Positions 20,075-30,375 of a stretch of 64,000 bases of DNA are shown one piece after another. Each line of letters starts with the position of its first letter. The first letter of the stretch is position 1. Source of the DNA: Microbacterium elymi (GTDB lineage: Bacteria > Actinomycetota > Actinomycetes > Actinomycetales > Microbacteriaceae); contig NZ_CP091139.2 of assembly GCF_021582895.2 (NCBI RefSeq), positions 2,604,001 to 2,668,000 of the forward strand, written 5' to 3'. The notes under the pieces were generated by a model. It was not told the DNA's origin. It was given only the letters and a program-made list of their open reading frames with translations, and did not search any database. Position numbers and translations under genes: made by a program.

Positions 20075-21444
20075 CCAAGCTCCGGCTGGCGATCATCGGC
20101 GCGGGCCCGGCGGGCATCTACGCCGCCGACAACCTGCTGAAGGCCGAGCGCAAGTTCGACGTCTCCATCGACCTGTTCGAGCGGCTCCCCGCGCCCTACG
20201 GACTCGTCCGCTACGGCGTCGCCCCCGACCACCCGCGCATCAAGGGGATCATCACGGCCCTGCGCGACGTGCTCGACCGCGGCGACATCCGCATCTTCGG
20301 CAACGTCGAGTTCGGCACCGACCTGACCCTGGACGACCTGCGCGAGCACTACCACGCGGTGATCTTCGCCACCGGAGCGGTGCGCGACTCGCCGCTGCCG
20401 ATCCCCGGCGCCGACGCGATCGGATCGTTCGGGGCCGGCGACTTCGTCAGCTGGTACGACGGTCACCCCGATGTGCCCCGCGAGTGGCCGCTGGAGGCGG
20501 CATCCGTCGCCGTCGTGGGCAACGGCAACGTGGCCCTGGACGTGTCGCGGATGCTGGCCAAGCACGTCGAGGACCTGCTGCCCACCGAGATCCCGCCGAA
20601 CGTGCACGACGGACTGGCCGCCTCCAAGGTCACCGACGTGCACGTGTTCGGTCGGCGCGGCCCCGCGCAGGTGAAGTTCACCCCGCTCGAGCTGCGTGAG
20701 CTGGGCGAGCTGCGCGACGTCGACATGGTGCTGTACGACGAGGACTTCGACTACGACGAGGCCTCGAAGGAGGCGATCGCCACGAACAAGCAGGTGATGG
20801 TCATCGACCGCATCCTGCAGTCCTGGCGCCAGCGTCCGAGCGCGAACGGCGCCGGGGGCGAGGCATCCCGACGCCTGCACCTGCACTTCTACGCGAAGCC
20901 CCTTCAGGTGCGCACGGATGCCGAAGGCCGGGCGATCGCCTTCGTGTATGAGCGCACCCGCCCCGACGGGCAGGGCGGGGTCGTCGGCACCGGAGAGGTG
21001 CGCGAGGTGCCGGTCCAGGCCGTCTACCGGGCGATCGGCTACTTCGGTTCGCCGCTGCCGGGCATCCCCTTCGACAAGCGGCATGGCGTCGTCCCCAACC
21101 GGGAGGGCCAGGTGCTGCGCAAGGAGTCGAACGAGCACGTGCCCGGCGTGTACGCCACCGGGTGGGTCAAGCGCGGTCCGGTCGGCCTGATCGGCCACAC
21201 CAAGTCGGACGCGATGGAGACCGTGCGGCACGTGATCAACGACCAGGCGTCGTGGTGGAACCCGGCTCATCCGGAGGAGGAGTCGATCCGGCAGCTGCTG
21301 GCCGAGCGCGGCGTCGCCTGGACCGACCTGGACGGCTGGCACCGTCTGGACGCGCACGAGATCGCCCTGGGCGAGCCGCACGAGCGCGCCCGGATCAAGG
21401 TTGTGCCCCGCGACGAGATGGTGCGCATCTCCCGCGGCGAGTGA
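20071..21444 (+). CDS. Ferredoxin-NADP(+) reductase, adrenodoxin-reductase type
   Basis: FAD/NADP flavoprotein (457 residues) resembling mycobacterial FprA. FAD-binding LAIIGAGPAGIYAADNL at the start, then PYGLVRYGVAPDHPRIKG, the NADP Rossmann VAVVGNGNVALDVSRM, GRRGPAQVKFTPLELRELGE, and the late GWVKRGPVGLIGHTKSDA. Translationally coupled to the polyprenyl synthase (ATGA). It probably supplies reduced ferredoxin; a link to quinone chemistry is suggested only by position. Confidence 0.93.
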   Translation: MTKLRLAIIGAGPAGIYAADNLLKAERKFDVSIDLFERLPAPYGLVRYGVAPDHPRIKGIITALRDVLDRGDIRIFGNVEFGTDLTLDDLREHYHAVIFATGAVRDSPLPIPGADAIGSFGAGDFVSWYDGHPDVPREWPLEAASVAVVGNGNVALDVSRMLAKHVEDLLPTEIPPNVHDGLAASKVTDVHVFGRRGPAQVKFTPLELRELGELRDVDMVLYDEDFDYDEASKEAIATNKQVMVIDRILQSWRQRPSANGAGGEASRRLHLHFYAKPLQVRTDAEGRAIAFVYERTRPDGQGGVVGTGEVREVPVQAVYRAIGYFGSPLPGIPFDKRHGVVPNREGQVLRKESNEHVPGVYATGWVKRGPVGLIGHTKSDAMETVRHVINDQASWWNPAHPEEESIRQLLAERGVAWTDLDGWHRLDAHEIALGEPHERARIKVVPRDEMVRISRGE

Positions 21445-21473
21445 CGCGCGGCGCCACGTCATACGCTGAGACC

Positions 21474-22463
21474 ATGACGTGGCAGCCGGACATCCTCGGT
21501 GCGCCGTTCGAACAGCTCACCCTCGCGCTCGGCGACGACGCCGAGGGCCCGGTCGTTGCCACCCTGGTCCGCAGCATCCCGCGGCTCCTGCCCCGTCTGC
21601 GGGGCCGGTTCGCCGACGTCGACGTGCTGAGCGTGCACGGCTGGTCGGACTACTTCTTCGACCCCGCACTGGCGCAGTTCTGGACGACGCGCGGCGCGCG
21701 ATTCCATGCGCTCGATCTGCGCAAGTACGGACGGAGCCTGCGCCCCGGGCAGACGCCGGGCGACATCGGCCGGCTGGACGAGTACGACGCCGACATCGAG
21801 GCCGCCCTGCAGGCGATGGGGCACGGCGAAGGCGCCGGCTCGCAACGCCGGCTGGTGCTGCTCGGGCATTCCACCGGCGGGCTCGTGCTCACGCTGTGGG
21901 CGGCGCGGCATCAGGCTCGGGCATCCGCCCTGGTGCTGAACAGTCCGTGGCTCGAGCTCGAGCTGGGCGCGCTCGGTCGCACCGCCCTGGCCCCGCTGGT
22001 CGGCGCGCGGGCGCGGCTGGATCCGTACGGCACGCAGCCGCAGGTCGATCTCGGCTTCTACACGCGGGCGCAGCGCGAGGTCGGGGCCATCGATGTGCCG
22101 GGCTACCGTTCCGACTGGCGTCCCGCACGCGGGTTCCGCACCCACCCTCGGTGGCTCGCCGCGATCCTCGAGGGGCACGCACGCATCAGCGCCGGCGTCG
22201 AGGTGGGATGCCCCGCCCTGGTCCTGCTGTCGGCCCGATCGGTCCCGCCGCTGACCTGGTCGGACCAGATGACCACGGCCGACTCGGTGCTGGTGGTCGA
22301 TGACATCGCCAAAGCGGCGACGCGGATCGGCCGCCTGGTGACGATCGCGCGGATCGACGGCGCGCTGCACGACGTGTTCCTGTCCCGGATGCCGGCGCGC
22401 GCGGACGCCTTCGCGACGGTCGCGCTCTGGCTGGCTCCGGCCCTGCGGGGGCGCGGCGGGTGA
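21474..22463 (+). CDS. Alpha/beta hydrolase
   Basis: A 329-residue alpha/beta-fold hydrolase without signal peptide. The nucleophile elbow is LVLLGHSTGGLVLTLWA (Ser in GHSTG, near residue 128). An oxyanion-region VLSVHGWSDYFFDP precedes it, and a late HDVFLSRMP supplies the probable catalytic His. Lysophospholipase-like family members have this layout. Start ATG 21474; 29 bp after the reductase gene. Substrate unknown. Confidence 0.85.
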   Translation: MTWQPDILGAPFEQLTLALGDDAEGPVVATLVRSIPRLLPRLRGRFADVDVLSVHGWSDYFFDPALAQFWTTRGARFHALDLRKYGRSLRPGQTPGDIGRLDEYDADIEAALQAMGHGEGAGSQRRLVLLGHSTGGLVLTLWAARHQARASALVLNSPWLELELGALGRTALAPLVGARARLDPYGTQPQVDLGFYTRAQREVGAIDVPGYRSDWRPARGFRTHPRWLAAILEGHARISAGVEVGCPALVLLSARSVPPLTWSDQMTTADSVLVVDDIAKAATRIGRLVTIARIDGALHDVFLSRMPARADAFATVALWLAPALRGRGG

Positions 22464-22923
22464 ATCCGGCGCGCCGCCGGTCGGCTCGACATCGGTCGGG
22501 CCGACAAGTAGCGTGGAACCGGTTGGTCACGCGGGCGTCGCGTCGGGTCCCCAGCTCGATGAAGCGCCCGTTCCCCAGACGGGACCGTCGCCTGCGGTGA
22601 CATAGCCATCGTGGGTGCCGCGAGTCTTCGATCCCCAAAGACGATCACTCGTGGCACCCACCCTCTTTCCGCGTTTGGGCGTCACCGTATGCCGTGACGT
22701 GCCGGTGTTCGACTCCCCAGTCGTCTGCCCGGCGTTCGTCACTCGGCGAAACCCGTCCCAGTGCGTCAAGTGATTTCAACCTACCCTCAGCCGATCCCGC
22801 GTGTCCACCGAATGGGGGACAAGACGACGGATCTTCAGCGAATCTTAAGCCTGCGTTCGCGGCGGGTGTGGATTCGCGTTTCGGCGAGGGCGATGAGGGT
22901 CTTGCGCGAGCGGTGTGTCGGCG
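22464..22923. other. Gene-free 460-bp gap rich in stable hairpins with TCCCCA loops
   Basis: No convincing protein gene. The strongest structure pairs GTGGGTGCCGCGAGT (22611-22625) with ACTCGTGGCACCCAC (22647-22661) around an inner GTCTT/AAGAC hairpin and is followed by CCTCTTT. Other hairpins are CCCGTTCCCCAGACGGG (22567-22583), CGTCACCGTATGCCGTGACG (22680-22699) and GACTCCCCAGTC. Four copies of TCCCCA lie in or next to loops. It may be a small RNA or terminator region between a plus-strand hydrolase and minus-strand YajQ. An 80-codon minus-strand frame crosses it, but start and codon use are poor. Confidence 0.45.
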
Positions 22924-23412
22924 TCAGCGGTAGTTGATGAACTGCAGGTCGACGTCCAGATCCGCGGCCTTCAGCAGCCGGATGACCTCCTGCAGATCGT
23001 CCCGGCTCTTGGACTGCACGCGCAGTTCGTCGCCCTGGATCTGCGACTTGACCCCGCGCGGGGCCTCGTCGCGGATGATCTTGCTGATCTTCTTCGCGTT
23101 CTCCTGCGCGATGCCGTCCTTCAGGCTGGACGTGATGCGGAACTCCTTGCCGCTGGCCTCGGGCTCGCCCGACTCGAGGCTCTTCAGCGAGATGCCGCGT
23201 TTGATCAGCTTGGACTGGAACACGTCCAGCACCGCCGCCGCGCGCTCCTCGGTGCTCGCCTTGATCAGGATCTGCTCGCCGCTCCACTCGATCGACGCAC
23301 CGGTGCCCTTGAAGTCATACCGTTGCTCGACCTCTTTGCGGGCCTGGTTCAGGGCGTTGTCCGCCTCCTGATGATCGACCTTGGAGACGATGTCGAAGGA
23401 TGAGTCAGCCAT
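22924..23412 (-). CDS. YajQ family nucleotide-binding protein
   Basis: A 162-residue DUF520 protein: N-terminal [66 protein letters not shown] and the closing [12 protein letters not shown] are nearly invariant in the family. Some YajQ proteins bind cyclic di-GMP; whether this one does is not visible. Start ATG 23412, divergent from the sugar importer. Confidence 0.95.
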   Translation of the reverse strand: MADSSFDIVSKVDHQEADNALNQARKEVEQRYDFKGTGASIEWSGEQILIKASTEERAAAVLDVFQSKLIKRGISLKSLESGEPEASGKEFRITSSLKDGIAQENAKKISKIIRDEAPRGVKSQIQGDELRVQSKSRDDLQEVIRLLKAADLDVDLQFINYR

Positions 23413-23468
23413 GACGACGAGTCTAACGAGCCCGCCCGCCGGCGGCGACGGCCGTACGCCTGACGCCA

Positions 23469-23569
23469 TGGAAGCGCTTCCAATGGCGCCGACAAGATCA
23501 CGAGATGGTATCGGCCATCCTGCGGGATTGTGGGAAGCAGCATCCTGGGTGACAATGTAAGCGCTTGCA
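23469..23569 (+). promoter_or_regulatory. Promoter with two LacI-type operators upstream of the sugar importer
   Basis: TGGAAGCGCTTCCA (23469-23482) is a perfect 14-bp palindrome and TGTAAGCGCTTGCA (23556-23569) a near-perfect one; both carry the AAGCGCTT core of LacI/GalR-type operators. A plausible sigma-70 promoter, TTGTGG (23528-23533), 17 bp, GACAAT (23551-23556), is bracketed by them, so the downstream site would cover the transcription start. No lacI gene is in the window. Confidence 0.8.
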
Positions 23570-23634
23570 ATGCGAGCGCATCCTGGGCGGGGCCCTTCGA
23601 GGCCTGCCCACCGATTCCAGAGAGGCACACACCG

Positions 23635-24867
23635 ATGAAGGTGAACAAGAAGGGCGCCATCGCCATTGCGGCGCTGATCGCCGGGAGCATGCTCGGCTTG
23701 GCCGGCTGCGCCGGACAGGCCGCGAACGAGCCCAAGAAGACGAGCGCCGGCACCCTGACCGTCTGGGTCGACGCCGACCGGGCCCGCGCCCTGAAGGACG
23801 TCGCCGCCGAGTTCCAGAAGGACAAGGGCATCAAGGTCGACCTGGTCGTCAAGGACTACGGCAAGATCCAGCAGGACTTCACCGCGCAGGTGCCCACCGG
23901 CAAGGGCCCCGACCTGACGATCGGCGGTCACGACTGGACCGGTGGTTTCGTGCAGGACGGCATCATCGCCCCGATCGAGCTCGGCGACAAGGCGTCCCAG
24001 TTCGAGAAGGTCGCGCTGCAGGCGGTCACCTACGACGGCAAGACCTACGGGCTGCCGTACGCCATCGAGAACATCGCGATCCTGCGCAACACCAAGCTGG
24101 TCGACTCCACCCCGGCCACGTTCGACGCGATGATCGCCGCCGGCAAGAAGGCCGGCACCAAGTACCCGTTCGTCGTGGGCCTGGACCCGCAGGCGGCCGA
24201 TCCGTACCACCTGTACCCGTTCCAGACCTCGTTCGGCAACTCGGTGTTCGCCCAGAACGCAGACGGCTCGTACGACGCCTCGAAGCTCACGATCGGCGAC
24301 TCGGCCGGCGACGCCTTCGCCGCCTGGCTCGGATCGCAGGGCGCCAAGGGCACCAAGGTGATCAACCTGAACCTCTCGCAGGACATCGCCAAGGAGGCCT
24401 TCCTGGCCGGCGACGCGCCGTACCTGCTGACCGGTCCCTGGAACGTGGCCGACGCGCAGGCCAAGGGCATCGACGTCTCGGTCGACCCGATCCCGTCGGC
24501 CGGCGGCAAGACCGCCGCGCCGTTCGCGGGCGTGCAGACGTTCTTCCTGAGCGCCAAGTCGAAGAACGCCCTGTCGGCGACCGACTTCCTGGTCAACTAC
24601 ATCGCCACCGACCCGGTGCAGACCGCGCTGTACAAGGCCGGCGGCCGTCCGCCGGCACTGACCACCGCGTACCAGGCCGCGCAGTCCGACCCGATCATCG
24701 CCGGCTTCGGCAAGGTCGGCGAGAACGCCGTGCCGATGCCGTCGATCCCGCAGATGGGTTCGGTGTGGGATGACTGGGGCAAGACCGAGGCCGCCATCAT
24801 CAAGGGTGCCGACCCGACCTCGAGCTGGCAGAAGATGACCTCGAACATCGAGGCCAAGCTCAAGTAG
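23635..24867 (+). CDS. Maltose/maltooligosaccharide ABC importer, substrate-binding lipoprotein
   Basis: Extracytosolic solute-binding protein (410 residues). Signal peptide [18 protein letters not shown] ends in lipobox LAGC, so it is lipid-anchored. The mature part shows [55 protein letters not shown] and [19 protein letters not shown], matching MalE/CUT1 binding proteins. It opens the operon with malF- and malG-like genes behind LacI-type operators. Sugar specificity inferred from the GH13 neighbour. Confidence 0.93.
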   Translation: MKVNKKGAIAIAALIAGSMLGLAGCAGQAANEPKKTSAGTLTVWVDADRARALKDVAAEFQKDKGIKVDLVVKDYGKIQQDFTAQVPTGKGPDLTIGGHDWTGGFVQDGIIAPIELGDKASQFEKVALQAVTYDGKTYGLPYAIENIAILRNTKLVDSTPATFDAMIAAGKKAGTKYPFVVGLDPQAADPYHLYPFQTSFGNSVFAQNADGSYDASKLTIGDSAGDAFAAWLGSQGAKGTKVINLNLSQDIAKEAFLAGDAPYLLTGPWNVADAQAKGIDVSVDPIPSAGGKTAAPFAGVQTFFLSAKSKNALSATDFLVNYIATDPVQTALYKAGGRPPALTTAYQAAQSDPIIAGFGKVGENAVPMPSIPQMGSVWDDWGKTEAAIIKGADPTSSWQKMTSNIEAKLK

Positions 24868-24944
24868 CGCACCCGGTGGGGCGGGGCCGGACCGGCTCCG
24901 CCCCCACCCGGTCGCTGACGCGCCCCGCACGACAGGAGTCGACG

Positions 24945-26556
24945 ATGACAGGTCCCATCCTCCAGGACGAACGCGATAAGCCGGACGTCGCGACCGTCCG
25001 CCGCCGCACCCGCGCGGCCGCGCACGCCGAGGCGGCGAGCGCCGGCTGGAAGGTGTGGCTGACCAAGATCGTGCTGCTCGGTGTGATCGACGCCCTCGCC
25101 GTCTACGCGATGCTCGTGCTGATCGGGCAGGGCCAGTGGCTGATGCCGCTGGTCATCGCCGTGATCGCGGGCCTGGTCAACTTCGTCTATCTCAAGCCCG
25201 GGCTCCTGCCGGCCAAATACCTCACGCCGGGCCTGATCTTCCTGTTCATCTTCCAGATCTTCGTCGTCCTGTACACGATCTACATCGCGTTCACGAACTA
25301 CGGATCCGGGCACGTCTCGACGAAGGACGACGCGGTGCACGCACTGCTCCAGCAGTCGCAGACCCGGGTCGAGGACTCGCCCACCTTCCCGGTGACCGTG
25401 CTCGAGCGGGACGGCTCGTTCTTCTTCTTGATCACCGACCCCGACACGGGGGCGTTCGAGGTGGGCGGCGCCGATCAGCCGCTCGAGCCTGTCGACGGCG
25501 CCGACGCCACCGGCGCCCCCGGCTACACCACCCTGGACTTCGATCAGATCGTGCAGCACCAGGACGCCATCGGCGCGCTGTCGGTCCAGCGCGACGCCGA
25601 CCCGAACGACGGCTTCTTGAAGACCACCGACGGCTCCAACGCCTACCTGTTCACGTCGACGCTGACGTGGGATGCCGCAAGCCGACACGATGACCGACAC
25701 CAAGACCGGCACGGTCTACCGCGACACCGGTCACGGCGCGTTCACCGCGGACGACGGGACCCAGCGCTTGCCGGGCTGGCAGGTCTGGGTGGGTGCGGAC
25801 AACTTCGTGCGGGCCTTCACCGATCAGTCCATCCGCGGCCCGTTCCTGCAGGTGCTGATCTGGACGTTCGTGTTCGCCGTCCTGTCGGTGGCCACCACCT
25901 TCGTCCTCGGACTGTTCCTGGCCATCGTGTTCAACGATCCGCGGATGCGCAGCAGGAAGCTCTACCGGGTGATCATGATCCTGCCGTACGCGTTCCCGGG
26001 CTTCCTGTCGGCGCTGGTGTGGGCGGGCATGTTCAACCAGGACTTCGGCTTCATCAACCAGGTGCTCTTCGGCGGGGCATCCATTCCGTGGCTGCAGGAT
26101 CCGTGGCTGGCCAGGGCCGCGATCCTGATCGTGAACCTGTGGCTGGGCTTCCCCTACATGTTCCTGGTGTGCACCGGCGCCATCCAGTCGATCCCGGACG
26201 ACATCCAAGAGGCCGGGCGGGTGGACGGCGCGAGCGTGTGGCAGGTCTTCCGCCATATCAAGTTCCCGCTGCTGCTGGTCTCGGTGGCGCCGCTGCTGAT
26301 CTCGTCGTTCGCGTTCAACTTCAACAACTTCAACCTGATCTATATGCTCACCGGCGGCGGGCCGCGCATCGCCGACGCGAGCATCAACGTCGGCCAGACC
26401 GACATCCTCATCTCGATGGTCTACAAGGTCGCGTTCGTCGGCGCGAACCGCGACTACGGTCTGGCCAGTGCGTTCTCGATCATCATCTTCGTGCTGGTGG
26501 CGCTGATCTCGTACCTCAGCTTCCGGCAGACCAAGGTCCTCGAGGAGCTGAACTGA
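24945..26556 (+). CDS. Maltose-type ABC importer permease, MalF-like
   Basis: Membrane subunit of 536 residues (repaired). Like MalF it is longer than most CUT1 permeases: extra N-terminal helices are followed by a large extracytosolic insert (about residues 130-275) before the transport core. The EAA loop appears as [20 protein letters not shown]. An extra A at 25679-25680 (GCCGCAGCC read as GCCGCAAGCC) breaks the frame inside the insert. Start ATG 24945 behind ACAGGAG. One base separates it from the next gene. Confidence 0.93.
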
Positions 26557-26557
26557 C

Positions 26558-27506
26558 ATGGCGATGAACTCCACTCCCGCGACGGCGACCGCCGCCGCCG
26601 TGCCCCCTCCCGCCGCCACTCCCGCTCCCGCGGCCGCCCCGCAGCCGCGGCGGCCGTTCCCGCGCTGGTTCCGCGAGACCGGATGGCGGCACCTGGTCGG
26701 CATCGTCATGCTCGTGTTCGCGGCCTTCCCTCTGGTGTACGTGCTGTCGGCGTCGCTGAACCCGGGCGGCACGCTGCTGACCGCGAACGGACTGTTCCAG
26801 AACTTCGACCTGGGCAGCTACCTCGACCTGTTCGGCGATCCCACCCGCCCGTACGGGGCGTGGTTCCTGAACACGATCGTGATCGGCGTGGCCAGCTCGG
26901 TCGGCACCGTCATCCTGTGCGCACTGGCCGCATACGCGTTCTCGCGGATGCGGTTCACGGGCCGCCGGTTCGGACCTCGCCACTCGCTGCTGGTGCAGAT
27001 GTTCCCGGCATTGCCTGGCATTCGTCGCGATCTTCCTGCTGATGTCGGCGATCGGCGACATCTTCCCGGTGCTCGGGCTGAACTCGCAGATCGGCCTGAT
27101 CATGATCTACCTCGGGGGCGCGCTGGGGGTGAACACGTTCCTGATGTACGGGTTCTTCAACACGGTGCCCGCCTCGATCGACGAGGCCGCCAAGATCGAC
27201 GGTGCCGGGCACGCGCGCATCTTCTTCACCATCATCCTGCGACTTGTCGCGCCGATCCTGGCGGTGATCGGACTGCTGGCCTTCATCGGCACCACGAGCG
27301 ACTTCGTGATCGCCTCGGTGGTGCTGGTCGATCCTGACAAGCAGACCCTCGCCGTCGGGCTGTACCAGTTCGTCTCGCAGGAGACCGCCCGCAACTGGAG
27401 CGTGTTCGCCGCCGGCGCGGTGCTGGCCGCGATCCTGCCGATGGCGCTGTTCCTGTCTCTGCAGCGCTACATCGTCAGCGGGCTGACCGCCGGCAGCGTG
27501 AAGTGA
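26558..27506 (+). CDS. Maltose-type ABC importer permease, MalG-like
   Basis: Second permease, 315 residues repaired, with a Pro/Ala-rich N-terminal tail and six helices. The EAA motif reads ASIDEAAKIDGAGHARIFFT. An inserted base at about 27012-27015 shifts the frame where VQMFPAFLAFVAIF is expected; this insertion is not in a GCTGC context. It ends GLTAGSVK as MalG proteins do. No ATPase gene follows, so a shared MsiK-type ATPase elsewhere is likely. Confidence 0.92.
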
Positions 27507-27527
27507 TCCGCGCGGAGAATGGATGCC

Positions 27528-29378
27528 ATGGACCTGACGCCGCACCACGACGGATCGCCGCTGCACGTCTCGGCCACCGACCCGGCCCTCGGCGACGAGG
27601 TCGTGGTCCGGCTGCGGGTGCCGTCCGGTGCCGCTCCGGTCGCGCGTGCGCTGGTGCGGTCCAACCCCGACCATGAGCCGGTCTGGGCCGAGGCATCCCA
27701 CGACGGCGACGCGGACGGCTGGCAGTGGTGGTCGGCGCGGATCATCGTCGCCAACCCGCGGCACGGCTACCGGTGGGACCTCATCCACGCCGACGGGTCG
27801 ACCTCCACGCTCAGCCAGGGCGGGCACAGCCGGCTCGAAGCCCTCGACGCGGTCGACTTCGCCCTGGTCGCCGGCAACCCGCCGCCGGAATGGCTGGGCG
27901 GGGCGGTGATGTACCAGATCTTCCCCGACCGGTTCGCGCGGTCGGCCGCCGCATCCGATCGCCGGTGGCCGGACTGGGCGATCCCCGCGGACTGGGACGC
28001 CCCGCTCGACCCGCTGCCGCCCGGGCGCAGCCACCAGCTCTACGGCGGAGACCTCGATGGGATCGTCGACCGCCTCGACCACATCGAGGGTCTCGGGGCG
28101 ACGCTGGTCTACCACACGCCGATCTTCCCCGCCCGGTCGAACCATCGGTACGACGCGTCGAGCTTCGCGACCGTCGACCCGCTGCTGGGCGGCGATGAGG
28201 CGTATCTGCGGCTGATCGCGGCCGTGCACGGCCGCGGCATGCGCATCATGGGCGATCTCACCTCGAATCACTCCGGCGATGCGCACGAGTGGTTCCAGGC
28301 GGCGTATCGGCACCCCGGCTCGCCCGAGAGCGCCTTCTACTACTTCCGCGATGCCGCGCAGACCGAGTACGAGGCCTGGCTGGGCGTGCCGTCGCTGCCC
28401 AAGTTCAACTGGAACTCGGCCACGCTGCGACGCCGCTTCATCGAAGGACCCGACTCGGTCGTGGCCAAGTGGCTGGACGCGCCGTACCGCGTGGATGGCT
28501 GGCGGATCGACGTCGCGAACATGACCGGGCGGCTCGGCGCCGAAGACCTCAATGCCGAGGTCCGCGGCATCCTGCGCCGGACCATGGTGGAGACGAACCC
28601 CGACACGCTGCTGGCCGAGTCGACCAACGACGCGGCGGGAGATCTGCAGGGGGATGCCTGGCACGGGGCGATGACCTACCCGGCGTTCACCCGCGGCGTG
28701 TGGGCGTGGCTGTCCGAGCCGACCGCGGACGCGTGGTTCTTCGGCATCCCGACCGGCCTGCCGCGCTACACCGCGCGTCAGTTCGTGGCCCAGCTCGAGC
28801 TGTTCACCGCGCAGATCCCGTGGCGGGTGCGGCTGGGCTGCATGCAGCCGCTGGACACGCACGACACCGCGCGGTTCGCCACGCACGCCGCCCCCGGCAC
28901 GGTGCCGCTGGCGGTGGGACTGTCGATGACCCTGCCGGGTCTGCCGGTGGTGTTCGCCGGCGACGAGTTCGCACTGACCGGCGTGGACGGCGAGATGAGC
29001 CGGACCCCGATCCCCTGGGACCGGATCGACGAGCCGGAGGTGGCCGAGCGGATCGCGCTGTACCGCGACCTGATCGGGCTGCGGCACGCGCACGAGGCGC
29101 TGCGCACCGGCGGGCTGCGGTGGCTGCACGTGGACGATCAGACCGTGGTGTTCGTGCGCGAGGCCGCGTCGGGCAGCGTGCTGGTGCTGGCCGCGCGCAG
29201 GGACGTGGATGTCGTGCTCCCGGCGCCGCTGGTGATCGGGGCGGGCGCCGCCGAGGCGGCGTTCGGCGAGGCGACGCTCGGGGTGGCCGCGGACGGCTCG
29301 GTGCTGCTGTCGGCCGAGGGCCCGGTGTTCGCGGCATGGGCGCTGCCCGGGGTGGTGGCGCCGCCGGCGACGGCGTAG
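27528..29378 (+). CDS. GH13 alpha-glucosidase / neopullulanase-like enzyme
   Basis: Cytosolic glycoside hydrolase (616 residues, no signal peptide) that would split imported malto-oligosaccharides. An N-terminal beta domain (residues 1-125) precedes the barrel, which opens with VMYQIFPDRFARSAA. Region I is MGDLTSNHSGD, region II VDGWRIDVANMTG with the nucleophile Asp, region III LLAESTND, region IV DTHDTARF. ATG 27528 is preferred to 27519 because GGAG lies 10 bp ahead. Transcribed directly after the importer. Confidence 0.92.
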   Translation: MDLTPHHDGSPLHVSATDPALGDEVVVRLRVPSGAAPVARALVRSNPDHEPVWAEASHDGDADGWQWWSARIIVANPRHGYRWDLIHADGSTSTLSQGGHSRLEALDAVDFALVAGNPPPEWLGGAVMYQIFPDRFARSAAASDRRWPDWAIPADWDAPLDPLPPGRSHQLYGGDLDGIVDRLDHIEGLGATLVYHTPIFPARSNHRYDASSFATVDPLLGGDEAYLRLIAAVHGRGMRIMGDLTSNHSGDAHEWFQAAYRHPGSPESAFYYFRDAAQTEYEAWLGVPSLPKFNWNSATLRRRFIEGPDSVVAKWLDAPYRVDGWRIDVANMTGRLGAEDLNAEVRGILRRTMVETNPDTLLAESTNDAAGDLQGDAWHGAMTYPAFTRGVWAWLSEPTADAWFFGIPTGLPRYTARQFVAQLELFTAQIPWRVRLGCMQPLDTHDTARFATHAAPGTVPLAVGLSMTLPGLPVVFAGDEFALTGVDGEMSRTPIPWDRIDEPEVAERIALYRDLIGLRHAHEALRTGGLRWLHVDDQTVVFVREAASGSVLVLAARRDVDVVLPAPLVIGAGAAEAAFGEATLGVAADGSVLLSAEGPVFAAWALPGVVAPPATA

Positions 29379-29457
29379 GGCGCGCGGCTCGGGCGCCGTG
29401 CGGCCGGGTGCCGTGCGGCTCGGGCGGCTGCGGCATCCGTCTGTCTACACTGACGGG

Positions 29458-30353
29458 ATGGAACAGGTTGCCCCGGTTGCGGTGATCGGCGATGCGCTGA
29501 TCGACGAGCTGCGCGACGGGACGTCGGTGACCGAGCTGGTCGGCGGGGCCGCGCTGAACGTCGCGGTCGGCCTGGTGCGTCTGGGCGTTCCGGCGACGCT
29601 GATCGCGATGGTCGGCGACGACGAGGCGGGCCAGCACATCCGCGCGTACCTGCACGACTACGGCGTGGGGCTGCTCGCGTCGCCGGCGCCGCGGGGGTCG
29701 TCCCGCGCGGTGTCGACCCGCACCGGCGGTGAGCCGGTGTACGAGTTCAATGCGGCCGCGCGCGGGCGCCGGGTCGAGTTCGGCGACGCGGAGCGGGCGG
29801 CGATCGCGGCGGCCCCGATCACGGCGGTCAGCTGCTTCCCGTTCGACGACGCCGAGCAGGTGCGGCGCTGGCGGATGCCGTGGGGGAGCGTCCGTTGGCG
29901 ATCGATCCGAATCCGCGGGCCGGGATGCTGCGCGATCGGGCCGAGTTCGTCCGCGGGTTCGAGTCGCTGGCCGGGCGCTCGCGCCTGGTGAAGGTGGGCG
30001 AAGAGGATGCCTCGCTGCTGTATGCGTCTGAGCTCGACATCCTGCGCACCCAGCTCTCTGAGGACGGAGCCGAGGTCGTGCTGGCCACGGCCGGTGCGGC
30101 CGGTGCGGTGCTGCAGACAGGTGGCACCGTGGTGAATGCGCCGATCGCGGCGGCGCCGGGTGGGGTCGTGGACACGATGGGCGCCGGTGACGCCGTGTTC
30201 GCGTCCGTGGTCGCCTCGATGGTCCGGGATGCTCCGGCCGACGCCCCGACATGGGAGGAGGCCCTCGAGCAGGCGATGGCGATCGCGGCCGCGACGGTGC
30301 GCTTCCACGGGGCGCTGCGCGCCTGCCCGGCTCGGCCTCGGCCTCGGCGATGA
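29458..30353 (+). CDS. PfkB-family carbohydrate kinase
   Basis: Ribokinase/fructokinase-type kinase (298 residues repaired). N-terminal VIGDALIDELRDG, the ligand GGAALNVAVGLVRLGVPATL motif, a GDDEAGQHIRAYL segment, and the catalytic C-terminal DTMGAGDAVFASVVASM with the base Asp. One base is lost near 29864-29865; downstream the frame reads GERPLAIDPNPRAGMLRDR. It ends the sugar-utilisation block and is probably a fructokinase, though sugar preference is not decided by sequence. Confidence 0.9.
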
Positions 30354-30375
30354 ACCTCGACCGCCTCGGCACCTG

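Noticed and set aside
22527..22769. 80-codon minus-strand ORF in the YajQ/hydrolase gap
   Set aside because: Starts at TTG with no ribosome-binding site, weaker G/C third-position bias than true genes, and overlaps strong hairpins; kept only as part of the structured-RNA question.
27014..27015. malG insertion as another GCTGC event
   Set aside because: The expected sequence encodes FLAF (TTCCTGGCATTC), so the extra base is not inside GCTGC; counted as an exception.
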